A stretch of 64,000 nucleotides of DNA from Trebonia sp963767685 (GTDB lineage: Bacteria; Actinomycetota; Actinomycetes; Streptosporangiales; Streptosporangiaceae), in NCBI GenBank assembly GCA_963767685.1, contig CAVYEZ010000010.1, forward strand, positions 558,001 to 622,000, in the 5' to 3' direction. Of this stretch, positions 23,620-31,252 are shown piece after piece. Position numbers and translations under genes: made by a program. The notes beneath the pieces are model-generated. The model saw nothing but the letters and a program-made list of their open reading frames with translations, made no database searches and was not told where the DNA came from. The stretch's first letter is position 1; every line of letters starts with the position of its first letter.

Positions 23620-25095
23620 GTGGTGGAAGTCGCGCGGGAGACGGCCGGCCCGCGGCCGGCCGGCCGGGCCGTACTGGACCGGCACGGCATCTACCTGGAG
23701 CTGGACGACACGGCCAGGGACCTGCTCGGCCTGCGTGCCACGGACGCGGTGGGGTCGGCGGGCTTCGCGCCCATTCCCGTCGACGCGCACGAGGTCTGGT
23801 GGCTGGAACAGCGGCCAGAGATCACGCCGGTCCCCCTCGTCTGCTCGCTTGCCGCGGACCCGCCCGGTAACCGGTGGGCGCTGAGCCTGACGCCCGCACC
23901 CGACGAGTCCGCGATCCGGGAGACCGTGTGGCGGTACGCGGAACAGGCCGTCGGAGAGGTCGCGACCCGGGACCTGGACGCGATGATCCACACGCTGAGC
24001 GGCGCGCTCGGAAGACTGTGCGGATTCGTGGGCTGCCTGATCGTGCTGATCGACGAGCAGACCGGCGAGCCGGTCTTCGCGGGCGGGGAGGGGATGGACC
24101 GCGAGCACCTTGCCGCGCTGCAAGAGAACCGGCGCCGGGGCGCCCCGATGGTCATCTGGCAGGCCTTCGAAGAAAACCGGATCGTCGTCAGGCGCGAGTG
24201 GGTCAGGCATGTCCGGCAGGACCCGCGGCTGGCCCCGATCCGGGCGTTTGTCGAGCTCCAGCCGGACCCCGGCCTGGCGTTCCTGGCCATCCCGATGCGG
24301 TGCGCGGGCAGGCAGGTCGGCGTGGTGACGGGCAGCGTCCAGGACCCCGCGATGATCACGCCGGGCCGGGTGAGCCTGTGGTGCCGGCTCGCGGACCAGA
24401 CCGCACTCGCCCTCTGCTACGCGGAGGCGCTCCAGGCCGCCCGCGCGTCGGGCGGCGACCGGGAGCGGCAGCGGCTCAACGAGGAACTGCACGACACGGT
24501 GGGCCAGGACGTGTTCGCGCTGAAGATGCTGGCCGCGCGGGCCGAGGTCATCGCGCGCCGGGCGAGCGGCCCCGAGGTCGCAGGCCTGGTAAGCGAGCTG
24601 CGGGCGCTGGCCGACACCGTCGACTCCGGGATGCGCGGGCTGATCGGCGAGCGTCGGCGCGCCGGCCCCGTCCAACCCTTGTCCGAGCGGCTGACCGGGC
24701 TCGCCCGGGAGGTGGGGTCTCGTTCTGGCGTAGACGTCCAGGTCCTGGTCAGCGGCGACTGGGACCACCTGAGCGCGGGCTGCGGCGAGACCGTGGTGCG
24801 GATCGCGGCGGAGGCGCTGCACAACATCGAGAAGCACGCCCACGCCCGGACGGCGGCGCTGCGCGTCACGGGGGACGAGGGCGCGCCGGGCATGCTGCTG
24901 ATCGAAGTGACCGACGACGGCCAGCGGTTCGACCCGGACGCGGTCAGCTCGGCCAGCTTCGGCCTGACCTTCATCCGCGAGCGGGCCGCCGGGTACGGCG
25001 GCTCGGTCGAAGTGAGCACGGATCCCCGCACCACGCTGCGGGTCCGGCTCCGGCCCGCCTTCGAATCGGAGTGGGACGCGGCCGTCCACGGTTAG
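23620..25095 (+). CDS. Cytoplasmic GAF-type sensor histidine kinase (HisKA_3 class)
   Basis: 491 residues with no transmembrane segment. Residues about 110-270 look like a GAF sensor (DLDAMIHTLSGALGRLCGF, LAIPMRCAGRQVGVVTG). The phosphoacceptor box is RLNEELHDTVGQDVFAL with His291. The HATPase has AAEALHNIEKHAHA (N box), VTDDGQRFD and FGLTFIRERAAGYGG. Absence of membrane helices suggests that it senses an intracellular ligand, such as a pathway substrate or redox state. GTG 23620 has AGGAGG 5 bases ahead. It is the partner of the response regulator at 21918. Confidence 0.88.
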   Translation: MVEVARETAGPRPAGRAVLDRHGIYLELDDTARDLLGLRATDAVGSAGFAPIPVDAHEVWWLEQRPEITPVPLVCSLAADPPGNRWALSLTPAPDESAIRETVWRYAEQAVGEVATRDLDAMIHTLSGALGRLCGFVGCLIVLIDEQTGEPVFAGGEGMDREHLAALQENRRRGAPMVIWQAFEENRIVVRREWVRHVRQDPRLAPIRAFVELQPDPGLAFLAIPMRCAGRQVGVVTGSVQDPAMITPGRVSLWCRLADQTALALCYAEALQAARASGGDRERQRLNEELHDTVGQDVFALKMLAARAEVIARRASGPEVAGLVSELRALADTVDSGMRGLIGERRRAGPVQPLSERLTGLAREVGSRSGVDVQVLVSGDWDHLSAGCGETVVRIAAEALHNIEKHAHARTAALRVTGDEGAPGMLLIEVTDDGQRFDPDAVSSASFGLTFIRERAAGYGGSVEVSTDPRTTLRVRLRPAFESEWDAAVHG

Positions 25096-25100
25096 CGAAC

Positions 25101-25116
25101 CGCGACAGGTGTCGCG
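25101..25116. promoter_or_regulatory. Palindrome, copy 2 (upstream of aldolase gene)
   Basis: CGCGACAGGTGTCGCG is the reverse complement of copy 1 (22636-22651); it begins 5 bases after the kinase stop and 93 bases before the aldolase start. Together the two copies bracket the SDR-kinase segment and would bring SDR and aldolase-cyclase-MFS genes under one regulator. Confidence 0.7.
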
Positions 25117-25208
25117 CCCGTAACCGAGTCAGGCGGCAATTCCCCGCGGTACTGGCCTTTTGCGAATGTGAAGCCAGCGAGCTGATCACATTCGAAGGAG
25201 AGCCGCAT

Positions 25209-25988
25209 ATGCGAGCGCCGCATCGTCGTATCAGGACCAAGCTGGAGGCAGGCGAGCGCGCCTTCGGGGCCACGATCCAGCTGCCCAGCCCCGACAGCGT
25301 GGAGATCGCCGGCCGCGCGGGCCTTGACTTCGCCTGGATCGACGCCGAGCACGGCACCATGGACCTCGGCGACATCGCCCTGCTCATCCGGGCCGCCGAC
25401 GCCGTCGGAATCGACGCGATCGTCCGCGTCCCCGACCACAGCCCGAGCTTCATCCAGCGCGTCCTCGACGCCGGCGCCGCCGGGATCATGGCACCGCACG
25501 TGCGGACCGTCGCCGAGGCCGCCGGCATCGTGGCGGCGGCGAAGTACGCGCCGGCCGGCATCCGCGGCGCTTGCCCCTCGATCCGCGCGGTCGGGCATCT
25601 GAGCACCGACTGGCCCGCGGACTCGCGGCGGGCGGACGCCGACGTGCTGGTGTTCGGGCTGATCGAGGATCCGCAGGGAGTGGAGAGCGTCGAGGCGATC
25701 GCGAGCGAGTCCGGGCTTGACGGCCTGCTGTTCGGACCGTTCGACCTGGCGCAGTCGGCGGGCCTGGAGGGGGATGTGGCTCATCCCGACATCGTGAAGA
25801 TGCACCAGCGCGTGGTCGCCGCCGTCCAGGCGGCCGGGATCGAGTACATCGCCATCCCTGGCTGGGAGCCCGGCGACCTGAGGTCGACCGCGGAGTACGC
25901 CCGGATCTTCAACATCTCCGGTGACCGCGGCGCCCTGTTCGTCGCCTTCGGCACCGCCCTCGCCGACGCCGTCAAGGGGCTGGCATGA
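25209..25988 (+). CDS. HpcH/HpaI-family aldolase
   Basis: 259 residues. It has GLDFAWIDAEHGTMDLGDIA (the D.EHG motif), IVRVPDHSPSFIQRVLDAGAAGIMAPHV (catalytic Arg on RVP), RGACPSIRAVGH, VFGLIEDPQGVESVEAI (metal-binding Glu) and GLLFGPFDLAQSAG (metal-binding Asp). Family enzymes carry out divalent-metal-dependent class II retro-aldol cleavage of 4-hydroxy-2-oxo acids to pyruvate plus an aldehyde. GAAGGAG precedes ATG 25209. The stop overlaps the next start (ATGA). Confidence 0.9.
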   Translation: MRAPHRRIRTKLEAGERAFGATIQLPSPDSVEIAGRAGLDFAWIDAEHGTMDLGDIALLIRAADAVGIDAIVRVPDHSPSFIQRVLDAGAAGIMAPHVRTVAEAAGIVAAAKYAPAGIRGACPSIRAVGHLSTDWPADSRRADADVLVFGLIEDPQGVESVEAIASESGLDGLLFGPFDLAQSAGLEGDVAHPDIVKMHQRVVAAVQAAGIEYIAIPGWEPGDLRSTAEYARIFNISGDRGALFVAFGTALADAVKGLA

Positions 25989-26932
25989 ACCCCGAAGAAG
26001 TCATCGGGTACTTCAAGACCCTGTCCAACTGGGGACGCTGGGGAGACGACGACCGGCTGGGCACCCTCAACCTGATCACGCCCGAGTGCCGCCGCCAGGC
26101 AGCGGCCCTCGTCCGGACCGGCGAGGTCATCTCGCTGTCGCGGGACATCGACCCGGAGAACCCCGACCCGCTCGGCTCCGGCATCGCGGTCGTGCAGCGG
26201 TTCATGGGCATCGGGGAGGTCTCACACCACGTAGGCAAGGGCGCCTCCCGGTTCGACGCGGTGACCGACTACGTCGGAATCGCCGCGCACGGGTCCAACA
26301 CCCACCTGGACGGGCTGGCGCACTACTCGTGGGACGGCAAGAACTACAACGGGTTCGACTTCGAGGAGAACACCTCGATCGGCGGCGCCAGGAAGCTCTC
26401 GATCCACCACGCCAGCGACGGCATCGTCAGCCGCGGCGTGCTGCTGGACGTCTGCGCGCTGTACGGCGTCGAGTGGCTCGAGCCTGGCCAGGCGATCGGG
26501 CCCGACGAGCTCGCCGCCGCCGAGGCCCGCCAGGGCGTGACGGCCGGGCCGGGTGACGTGCTCCTGATCCACACCGGGCACGTCGCGCGGACGCTGGCCA
26601 ACGGCCCGGCGGACGGCTCTGGCGGGATTCCGCCGCAGGCGGGACTCAGCGCCGCCTGCCTGCCCTACCTGCGGGAGCGGGACGTCGCGGCACTCGGCAG
26701 CGACGCCATCCAGGACGTGCAGCCGTCCGGGTTCGACAGCTTCGAACTGCTCCGGCCGGTCCACAACGTCGCCCTGGTCGCCCTCGGCCTCTGGCTCATC
26801 GACAACATGCAGCTCACCGAGCTGGCGCGGGCATGCGCGGGCGATGGCCGGTGGACATTCTTCTTTGCCATGCTCCCCTGGCGCATGACCGGCGTCACCT
26901 CCAGCGCCACCAACCCCATCGCGATGTTCTGA
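25985..26932 (+). CDS. Cyclase-family hydrolase (kynurenine formamidase-like)
   Basis: 315 residues. The family metal motif is AAHGSNTHLDGLAH (His102, His107, Asp109, His113), the counterpart of HGTHxDxPxH in kynurenine formamidase and isatin hydrolase. DVLLIHTGH and ALGSDAIQDVQPSGF follow at expected positions. It probably hydrolyses an amide or cyclic imide/lactam; the substrate is unknown. It is translationally coupled to the aldolase and 28 bases ahead of the MFS gene, so three steps (uptake or export, ring opening, carbon-carbon cleavage) may be encoded together. Confidence 0.85.
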   Translation: MNPEEVIGYFKTLSNWGRWGDDDRLGTLNLITPECRRQAAALVRTGEVISLSRDIDPENPDPLGSGIAVVQRFMGIGEVSHHVGKGASRFDAVTDYVGIAAHGSNTHLDGLAHYSWDGKNYNGFDFEENTSIGGARKLSIHHASDGIVSRGVLLDVCALYGVEWLEPGQAIGPDELAAAEARQGVTAGPGDVLLIHTGHVARTLANGPADGSGGIPPQAGLSAACLPYLRERDVAALGSDAIQDVQPSGFDSFELLRPVHNVALVALGLWLIDNMQLTELARACAGDGRWTFFFAMLPWRMTGVTSSATNPIAMF

Positions 26933-26959
26933 ACCAGCCTCAACGAAAGGAGCGGAGAT

Positions 26960-28495
26960 ATGTCAGTGCCGAACGTCTCCACTACCACGGCATCCGCCGT
27001 AGACCGAAGATTGCAGGCGGCCGGGATCGAGGTCGAGACCGCTGTCGCCTTGATGGGCTGCCTGATCATCCTCGGGGCCGACGCGCAGGGCCTGTCCCTG
27101 ATTCCGCTCGTGTCCAGCCTTGAGAAAACCTACTCGCTCAGCCCCGGCCAGGCCTCCTGGGTCCTGTCCGCGCCCGGCGTGGTCGCGGCGGGCTGCATCC
27201 CGACGTTCTCCCGGCTTGGCGACCGGTTCGGCATGCGGGCCCTCGTGCTGGCGAGCCTGGTGATCGCGTTCTTCGCCAACCTGGTGTGCGCCCTGGCCCC
27301 GTCTTTCCCGCTGCTCGTGACGGGGCGGGCGGTGCTTGGCATGAGCGCGGCCCTGCCGCTGATCTACGCCATCCTCCGCGCCCGGGGCAGCAGCGAGCGC
27401 CGCACCACCAGGGGCGTCGCCCTGATCACGCTCGCCTCGGGCGTCGGCGTCGCCGTTGCCTACCTGCTCAGCGGCTTCATCATCCAGGCCAACGGCGGCG
27501 TGCGGGACGTGCTCTGGGCGCTGACCATTTTGAGCGGGATCACCGTGCTGGCCTCGTGGTGGCTGCTGCCCGACACCCCCGCGCGGTCCGCCGAGCCAAT
27601 CGACTGGGCGGGCGCGGCCCTGGTATCCATCGGCCTGGTCGGCGTCGTGCTGGCGATCACCGAGGGTAGCACCTGGGGCTGGTCGTCCGCGCCGGTCCTG
27701 GTGTCGCTCATCGGAGGGCTTGCGGTCCTGGGCCTGTGGGTGCTGCTCGAGATGCGGCGGCGTTACCCGCTGGTCAATGTCCGCCGGGTGTGCAACCGGG
27801 TCGCACTGCCCTCGTTCATCGTGGTCGCGGTCACCGGCACGATGGCGGGCTATACCAACCTGGCCCAGTCCACCTACGTCCAGCTGCCCACGGTGACCGG
27901 GTACGGGCTTGGCCTGACCGTGCTTCAGTCCGCCTACGTCTTGTGCGCGATCGCGGCGGGCGAGATCGTCGGCGGCACCATCGCCGGCGGGATCATCAGC
28001 CGCCACGGGCCCCGGCGGGTCATGGTCATCGGCTGCGCCGTCATCGCGGCAAACTTCGCGGTGCTCGCCGCCAGCCACAACGGCGTCTGGCACTTCGCGG
28101 TCTGGGACTTCGTGTGGGGGTTCGCGTTCGTCTTCGTCTACTCGGCCGCCAACGCCGCGTTCCTGGCCGACGCCACCCCGCCGGAGGCCGCCATGTACGT
28201 CTCCGCCAACACGGTCGTTTCTTCCGCGGCCGCGGGGATCGGGCCCGCGCTCTTCACCGCCATCCTCACGTCCCGGTTCATTCCGCACACCCCGATACCG
28301 GACCCGGTCGTCTTCACCCACATGTGGGTCTACGCCGCCGTGGCCTCGGTCGTCATCGGGGCGTTCGCGCTGCTCATCCGGCGCCCCCGCTACGTGCCCG
28401 CGGCCGGGCCTGGCGGCGCCGGCGCCGATCAGGCGAGCGGCGCGCCTGCGGCCGGCGGCATGGAGACGGCGGCTGGCGACCCGGCCACCGCCTGA
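26960..28495 (+). CDS. MFS transporter, DHA2-like, about 14 helices
   Basis: 511 residues. It starts with AVALMGCLIILGADAQGLSL, has the loop motif SRLGDRFGMRALVLASLVIAFF (motif A) and RAVLGMSAALPLIYAIL, and the C-terminal half includes SRHGPRRVMVIGCAVIAANF. The length and helix count suit the 14-segment drug:H+ antiporter group, but the context argues for transport of the substrate of this pathway. AAAGGAG precedes ATG 26960. The tail after residue 480 is Gly/Ala-rich and hydrophilic. Confidence 0.88.
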   Translation: MSVPNVSTTTASAVDRRLQAAGIEVETAVALMGCLIILGADAQGLSLIPLVSSLEKTYSLSPGQASWVLSAPGVVAAGCIPTFSRLGDRFGMRALVLASLVIAFFANLVCALAPSFPLLVTGRAVLGMSAALPLIYAILRARGSSERRTTRGVALITLASGVGVAVAYLLSGFIIQANGGVRDVLWALTILSGITVLASWWLLPDTPARSAEPIDWAGAALVSIGLVGVVLAITEGSTWGWSSAPVLVSLIGGLAVLGLWVLLEMRRRYPLVNVRRVCNRVALPSFIVVAVTGTMAGYTNLAQSTYVQLPTVTGYGLGLTVLQSAYVLCAIAAGEIVGGTIAGGIISRHGPRRVMVIGCAVIAANFAVLAASHNGVWHFAVWDFVWGFAFVFVYSAANAAFLADATPPEAAMYVSANTVVSSAAAGIGPALFTAILTSRFIPHTPIPDPVVFTHMWVYAAVASVVIGAFALLIRRPRYVPAAGPGGAGADQASGAPAAGGMETAAGDPATA

Positions 28496-28533
28496 CCGAT
28501 CTTGCTGATTGATCGTGCGAAAGGAAATCTCCG

Positions 28534-28665
28534 GTGCGAGGCCTCACCGGGAAGGTCGCGGTCGTCACCGGCGGCGCCCGCGGCGCCGGGCTTAACGGAT
28601 CGGGGCCCTGCGGTAAACGGGACTCGGATTGGCCGGGCCGATCACGCACTTACCTCCTGGCGTGA
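28534..28665 (+). pseudogene. SDR head fragment after the MFS gene
   Basis: With AAAGGAAA and GTG 28534 the frame reads MRGLTGKVAVVTGGARGAG, a perfect SDR start. It then loses similarity and ends at TGA 28663-28665. I infer that a second SDR gene once ended this operon and was deleted just after its cofactor motif. Family-like sequence covers only about 28534-28590. Confidence 0.7.
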
Positions 28666-28671
28666 TCGGCC
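28636..28671. terminator. 12-bp hairpin ending the aldolase-MFS unit
   Basis: GGCCGATCACGC (28636-28647) pairs with GCGTGATCGGCC (28660-28671) around a 12-base loop. It lies inside the non-homologous tail of the SDR remnant and before the PAP2-DAGK gene. Confidence 0.65.
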
Positions 28672-28720
28672 GGGCGATCGTAGCCGGGGATTTGCGTTGG
28701 ATGCGTAATTTGCCGCGCTC

Positions 28721-30238
28721 GTGGTAGTTGATACGGCACCTGCCGTGGCACTGGCCGCGGTGGCGCCCTTCGACCCAGAGGAGCGCACGGTGGCCCTGCG
28801 CAAGCGGATCGCTTCGACCGACCGGCGGCTCCTCGGCCATTTGACGGCCGCCGACCGGCCCGCGCTTGAAGATGCGATGTCGAAGCTCGGCCGGGCCGCG
28901 GATCACGGCCTGCTGTGGATCGCGGTGGCGGCCGCGCTCGGGACCAGGCGGAACAAGTGGACTCGCCGGGCGGCCTTGCGCGGGCTGGCGGCCCTGGCGA
29001 TCGCCAGCACGGCCGCTAACGTGGTCGGCAAGCAGCTCGTCGGCCGGGCCCGCCCCGACCTGCCGCTGAACTCGGCGAGGCTGGCGAGGACACCCAGGAC
29101 CACGTCGTTCCCCTCGGGCCACGCCGCGTCCGCGGCGGCGTTCGCCACCGGGGTGGCGCTCGAGGTGCCGGCCCTCGCCGTGCCCGTCGGCGGCCTGGCG
29201 GCTGCCGTCGGCGTGTCGCGCGTGGTCTCGCGGGTGCACTACCCGGCGGACGTGCTCGCGGGCTTCGCGCTTGGCGCCGCCGCCGGGCTGGTGACGCTGC
29301 GCTGGTGGCCGCGGCGTCCGACCGAGCCCGCCGCCGCGGCGCGGCCGCGGCACCCGGCCCCGGCGTCGCCCGACGGCTCGGGCCTGGTGCTCATCGTCAA
29401 CTCCAGCGCGGGCAGCGCCTCGGCCGAGCTCGCGGACTCGCTCAGCGCCGTGCTCCCCGCCGCCGAGATCATCACGGCAACCGCCGATGACGACCTGGAG
29501 AGCCTGTTCATCAAGGCAGCGACGCGAGCGCGGATCATCGGCGTCGCGGGCGGGGACGGCTCGATCAGGCTCGCCGCCGGGATCGCCGCCGACGCCGGGC
29601 TGCCGCTGCTGGTCCTGCCGGCCGGTACCTTCAATCACTTCGCCGCCGACCTCGGGGTCGAATCGGTGGAGGACGCGCTGGCGGCGCTGCGCGACGGGGA
29701 CAGCGTCCTGGTCGACGTGGCGACCGCCGACGGCGCGGCCTTCCTCAACACCGCGAGCACCGGCGTCTACGTCGACCTCGTCAAGGCGCGGGAGAAGCTT
29801 GAGCCGACGGTCGGAAAGTGGCCCGCCATGCTGCTCGGCCTCGTCGGCGTGCTGCGCACGAGCAGGCCGGTCGACCTGATCGTGAACGGCCGCCGCCGCC
29901 AGGTATGGCTGCTTTTCGCCGGCAACTGCCGGTATGAGCCCGCGGGCGCCGCCCCCGCCTACCGGCCCGACCTGGCCGACGGAAACCTCGATGTGCGCCT
30001 GGTCGACGGCTCCCAGCCGTTCGCCAGGACCCGGCTGATCGTCGCGGTGCTGCTCGGCACGCTCGGCCGGTGCCGCGTCTACCAGACCTGGTCGGCCGCG
30101 TCGGTGCGGATCGCGTCGCCTTCCGGCGGCCCGGTCTCACTGTGCCTCGATGGCGAGGCGACGGAGATGAAGCGGTCGATCAGCCTGGTCAAGCGGCCGA
30201 AGAAGCTGCTGGTCTACCGCCGGCTGGCGGGCGAATGA
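28721..30238 (+). CDS. PAP2 phosphatase-diacylglycerol kinase fusion
   Basis: 505 residues, two lipid enzymes in one chain. Residues about 60-195 are a PAP2 phosphatase with KQLVGRARPDLP, TTSFPSGHAASAAAFA and SRVVSRVHYPADVLAG (the three acid phosphatase motifs). Residues about 225-500 are a diacylglycerol/sphingosine kinase-like catalytic domain with LVLIVNSSAGSAS, IGVAGGDGSIRLAA and LPAGTFNHFAADLG. Opposing activities in one membrane-linked protein suggest a phosphatidic acid/diacylglycerol switch. GTG 28721 lacks an SD; GTG 28790 is an alternative. The next gene follows after 27 bases. Confidence 0.85.
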   Translation: MVVDTAPAVALAAVAPFDPEERTVALRKRIASTDRRLLGHLTAADRPALEDAMSKLGRAADHGLLWIAVAAALGTRRNKWTRRAALRGLAALAIASTAANVVGKQLVGRARPDLPLNSARLARTPRTTSFPSGHAASAAAFATGVALEVPALAVPVGGLAAAVGVSRVVSRVHYPADVLAGFALGAAAGLVTLRWWPRRPTEPAAAARPRHPAPASPDGSGLVLIVNSSAGSASAELADSLSAVLPAAEIITATADDDLESLFIKAATRARIIGVAGGDGSIRLAAGIAADAGLPLLVLPAGTFNHFAADLGVESVEDALAALRDGDSVLVDVATADGAAFLNTASTGVYVDLVKAREKLEPTVGKWPAMLLGLVGVLRTSRPVDLIVNGRRRQVWLLFAGNCRYEPAGAAPAYRPDLADGNLDVRLVDGSQPFARTRLIVAVLLGTLGRCRVYQTWSAASVRIASPSGGPVSLCLDGEATEMKRSISLVKRPKKLLVYRRLAGE

Positions 30239-30265
30239 CCGGTTCAGTTCCCACTGGAGGTAGCT

Positions 30266-31126
30266 ATGGTTACGCGCACGTCCTTCCGCAGTTCCGCCCG
30301 CCGGAGATCGGCGCCCCGGTCCGGCCGGCCCGCCCGGTCCGGCCGGTCCGGCCGGGGCATGGCGTGGCTGGCCCGGGCCGGGCTGGTGGCCCGCGGCCTG
30401 ATGTACGTCCTGATCGGCATCATCGCCGTCCAGGTCGCCATCGACGGGTCGCACCAGCAGGCTGACCGAACCGGTGCCGTGCGCCTGGTGGCGCAGACCG
30501 CGTTCGGAACGGCGATCCTGTGGCTGCTGGTGATCGGATTCGCCGGCATGACGCTGTGGCGGCTGTCGGAAGCCGCCTGGGGCAGCCCGGGAGCCGGCGG
30601 CCGCAAGGCCAGCAAGCGGCTGGCGAACCTCGCCCGCGCCGTGTTCTACGCGCTGGTCACCTACGGGATCCTGAAGTACGCGCTCGGCGTCGGCCAGCCC
30701 TCGTCCAGCGACCGCCAGTCACAGGACCTGACCGCTGATGCGCTGAAGTACCAGGGCGGCCAGGTGGTCGTCGCGCTCGCTGGTGTCGTCATCGTGATCG
30801 CCGGCCTGTACGTCATCTACCGCGCGTACAAGCTCAAGTTCCTCAGGCACCTGCGCATGGGGTCGGCCTCGCCGCGGACCAGGAAGGTCGTCACGCGGCT
30901 GGGCCAGGTCGGCGGGATCGCGCGCGGCCTGGTCTTCGCGACCATCGGCGTCTTCCTGGTCATCGCGGCCAAGGACGCTAACCCGAAGCAGGCCAAGGGC
31001 ATCGACTCCGCGCTGCGGGCGCTCGCGCACACGCCACTCGGCCCGTGGCTGCTCGTCGTGGTGGCGATCGGCCTGGTGATGTTCGGCGTCTACTCGTGGT
31101 GCGAGGCCAGGTGGCGCGCCGTCTGA
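30266..31126 (+). CDS. DUF1206-family membrane protein
   Basis: 286 residues with an Arg/Ser/Pro-rich cytoplasmic N-terminus (1-30) and six predicted helices in three repeated pairs. Each pair begins with a G.(A/V)RG(L/F) signature: ARAGLVARGLMYVLIGIIA, ANLARAVFYALVTYGILK, LGQVGGIARGLVFATIGVFL. This is the DUF1206 layout. Function is unknown. GGAGGTAGCT precedes the ATG. It probably forms an operon with the PAP2-DAGK gene and ends at the hairpin 31186-31235. Confidence 0.85.
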   Translation: MVTRTSFRSSARRRSAPRSGRPARSGRSGRGMAWLARAGLVARGLMYVLIGIIAVQVAIDGSHQQADRTGAVRLVAQTAFGTAILWLLVIGFAGMTLWRLSEAAWGSPGAGGRKASKRLANLARAVFYALVTYGILKYALGVGQPSSSDRQSQDLTADALKYQGGQVVVALAGVVIVIAGLYVIYRAYKLKFLRHLRMGSASPRTRKVVTRLGQVGGIARGLVFATIGVFLVIAAKDANPKQAKGIDSALRALAHTPLGPWLLVVVAIGLVMFGVYSWCEARWRAV

Positions 31127-31185
31127 CGGCGGCCCGCGAACCGGGCGAACCGGGCGCCGCGCGGGGCGTCGCCCGGTCGCCAGGA

Positions 31186-31235
31186 AGATAGTGGATCGCT
31201 GGCCACGCTATCGCGGGGTCAGCGATCCACTATCT
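31186..31235. terminator. Bidirectional terminator hairpin
   Basis: AGATAGTGGATCGCTG (31186-31201) and its exact reverse complement (31220-31235) surround an 18-base loop; CTTTCC follows on the plus strand. It lies between the convergent DUF1206 and GH54 genes. Confidence 0.8.
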
Positions 31236-31252
31236 CTTTCCTGGCCGGGAGG

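Noticed and set aside
26963..28321. 452-codon minus frame
   Set aside because: Lies opposite the MFS gene, lacks hydrophobic pattern or SD.
31186..31235. Attachment site or mobile element end
   Set aside because: The perfect arms lie between convergent genes and fit a bidirectional terminator; no integrase nearby.
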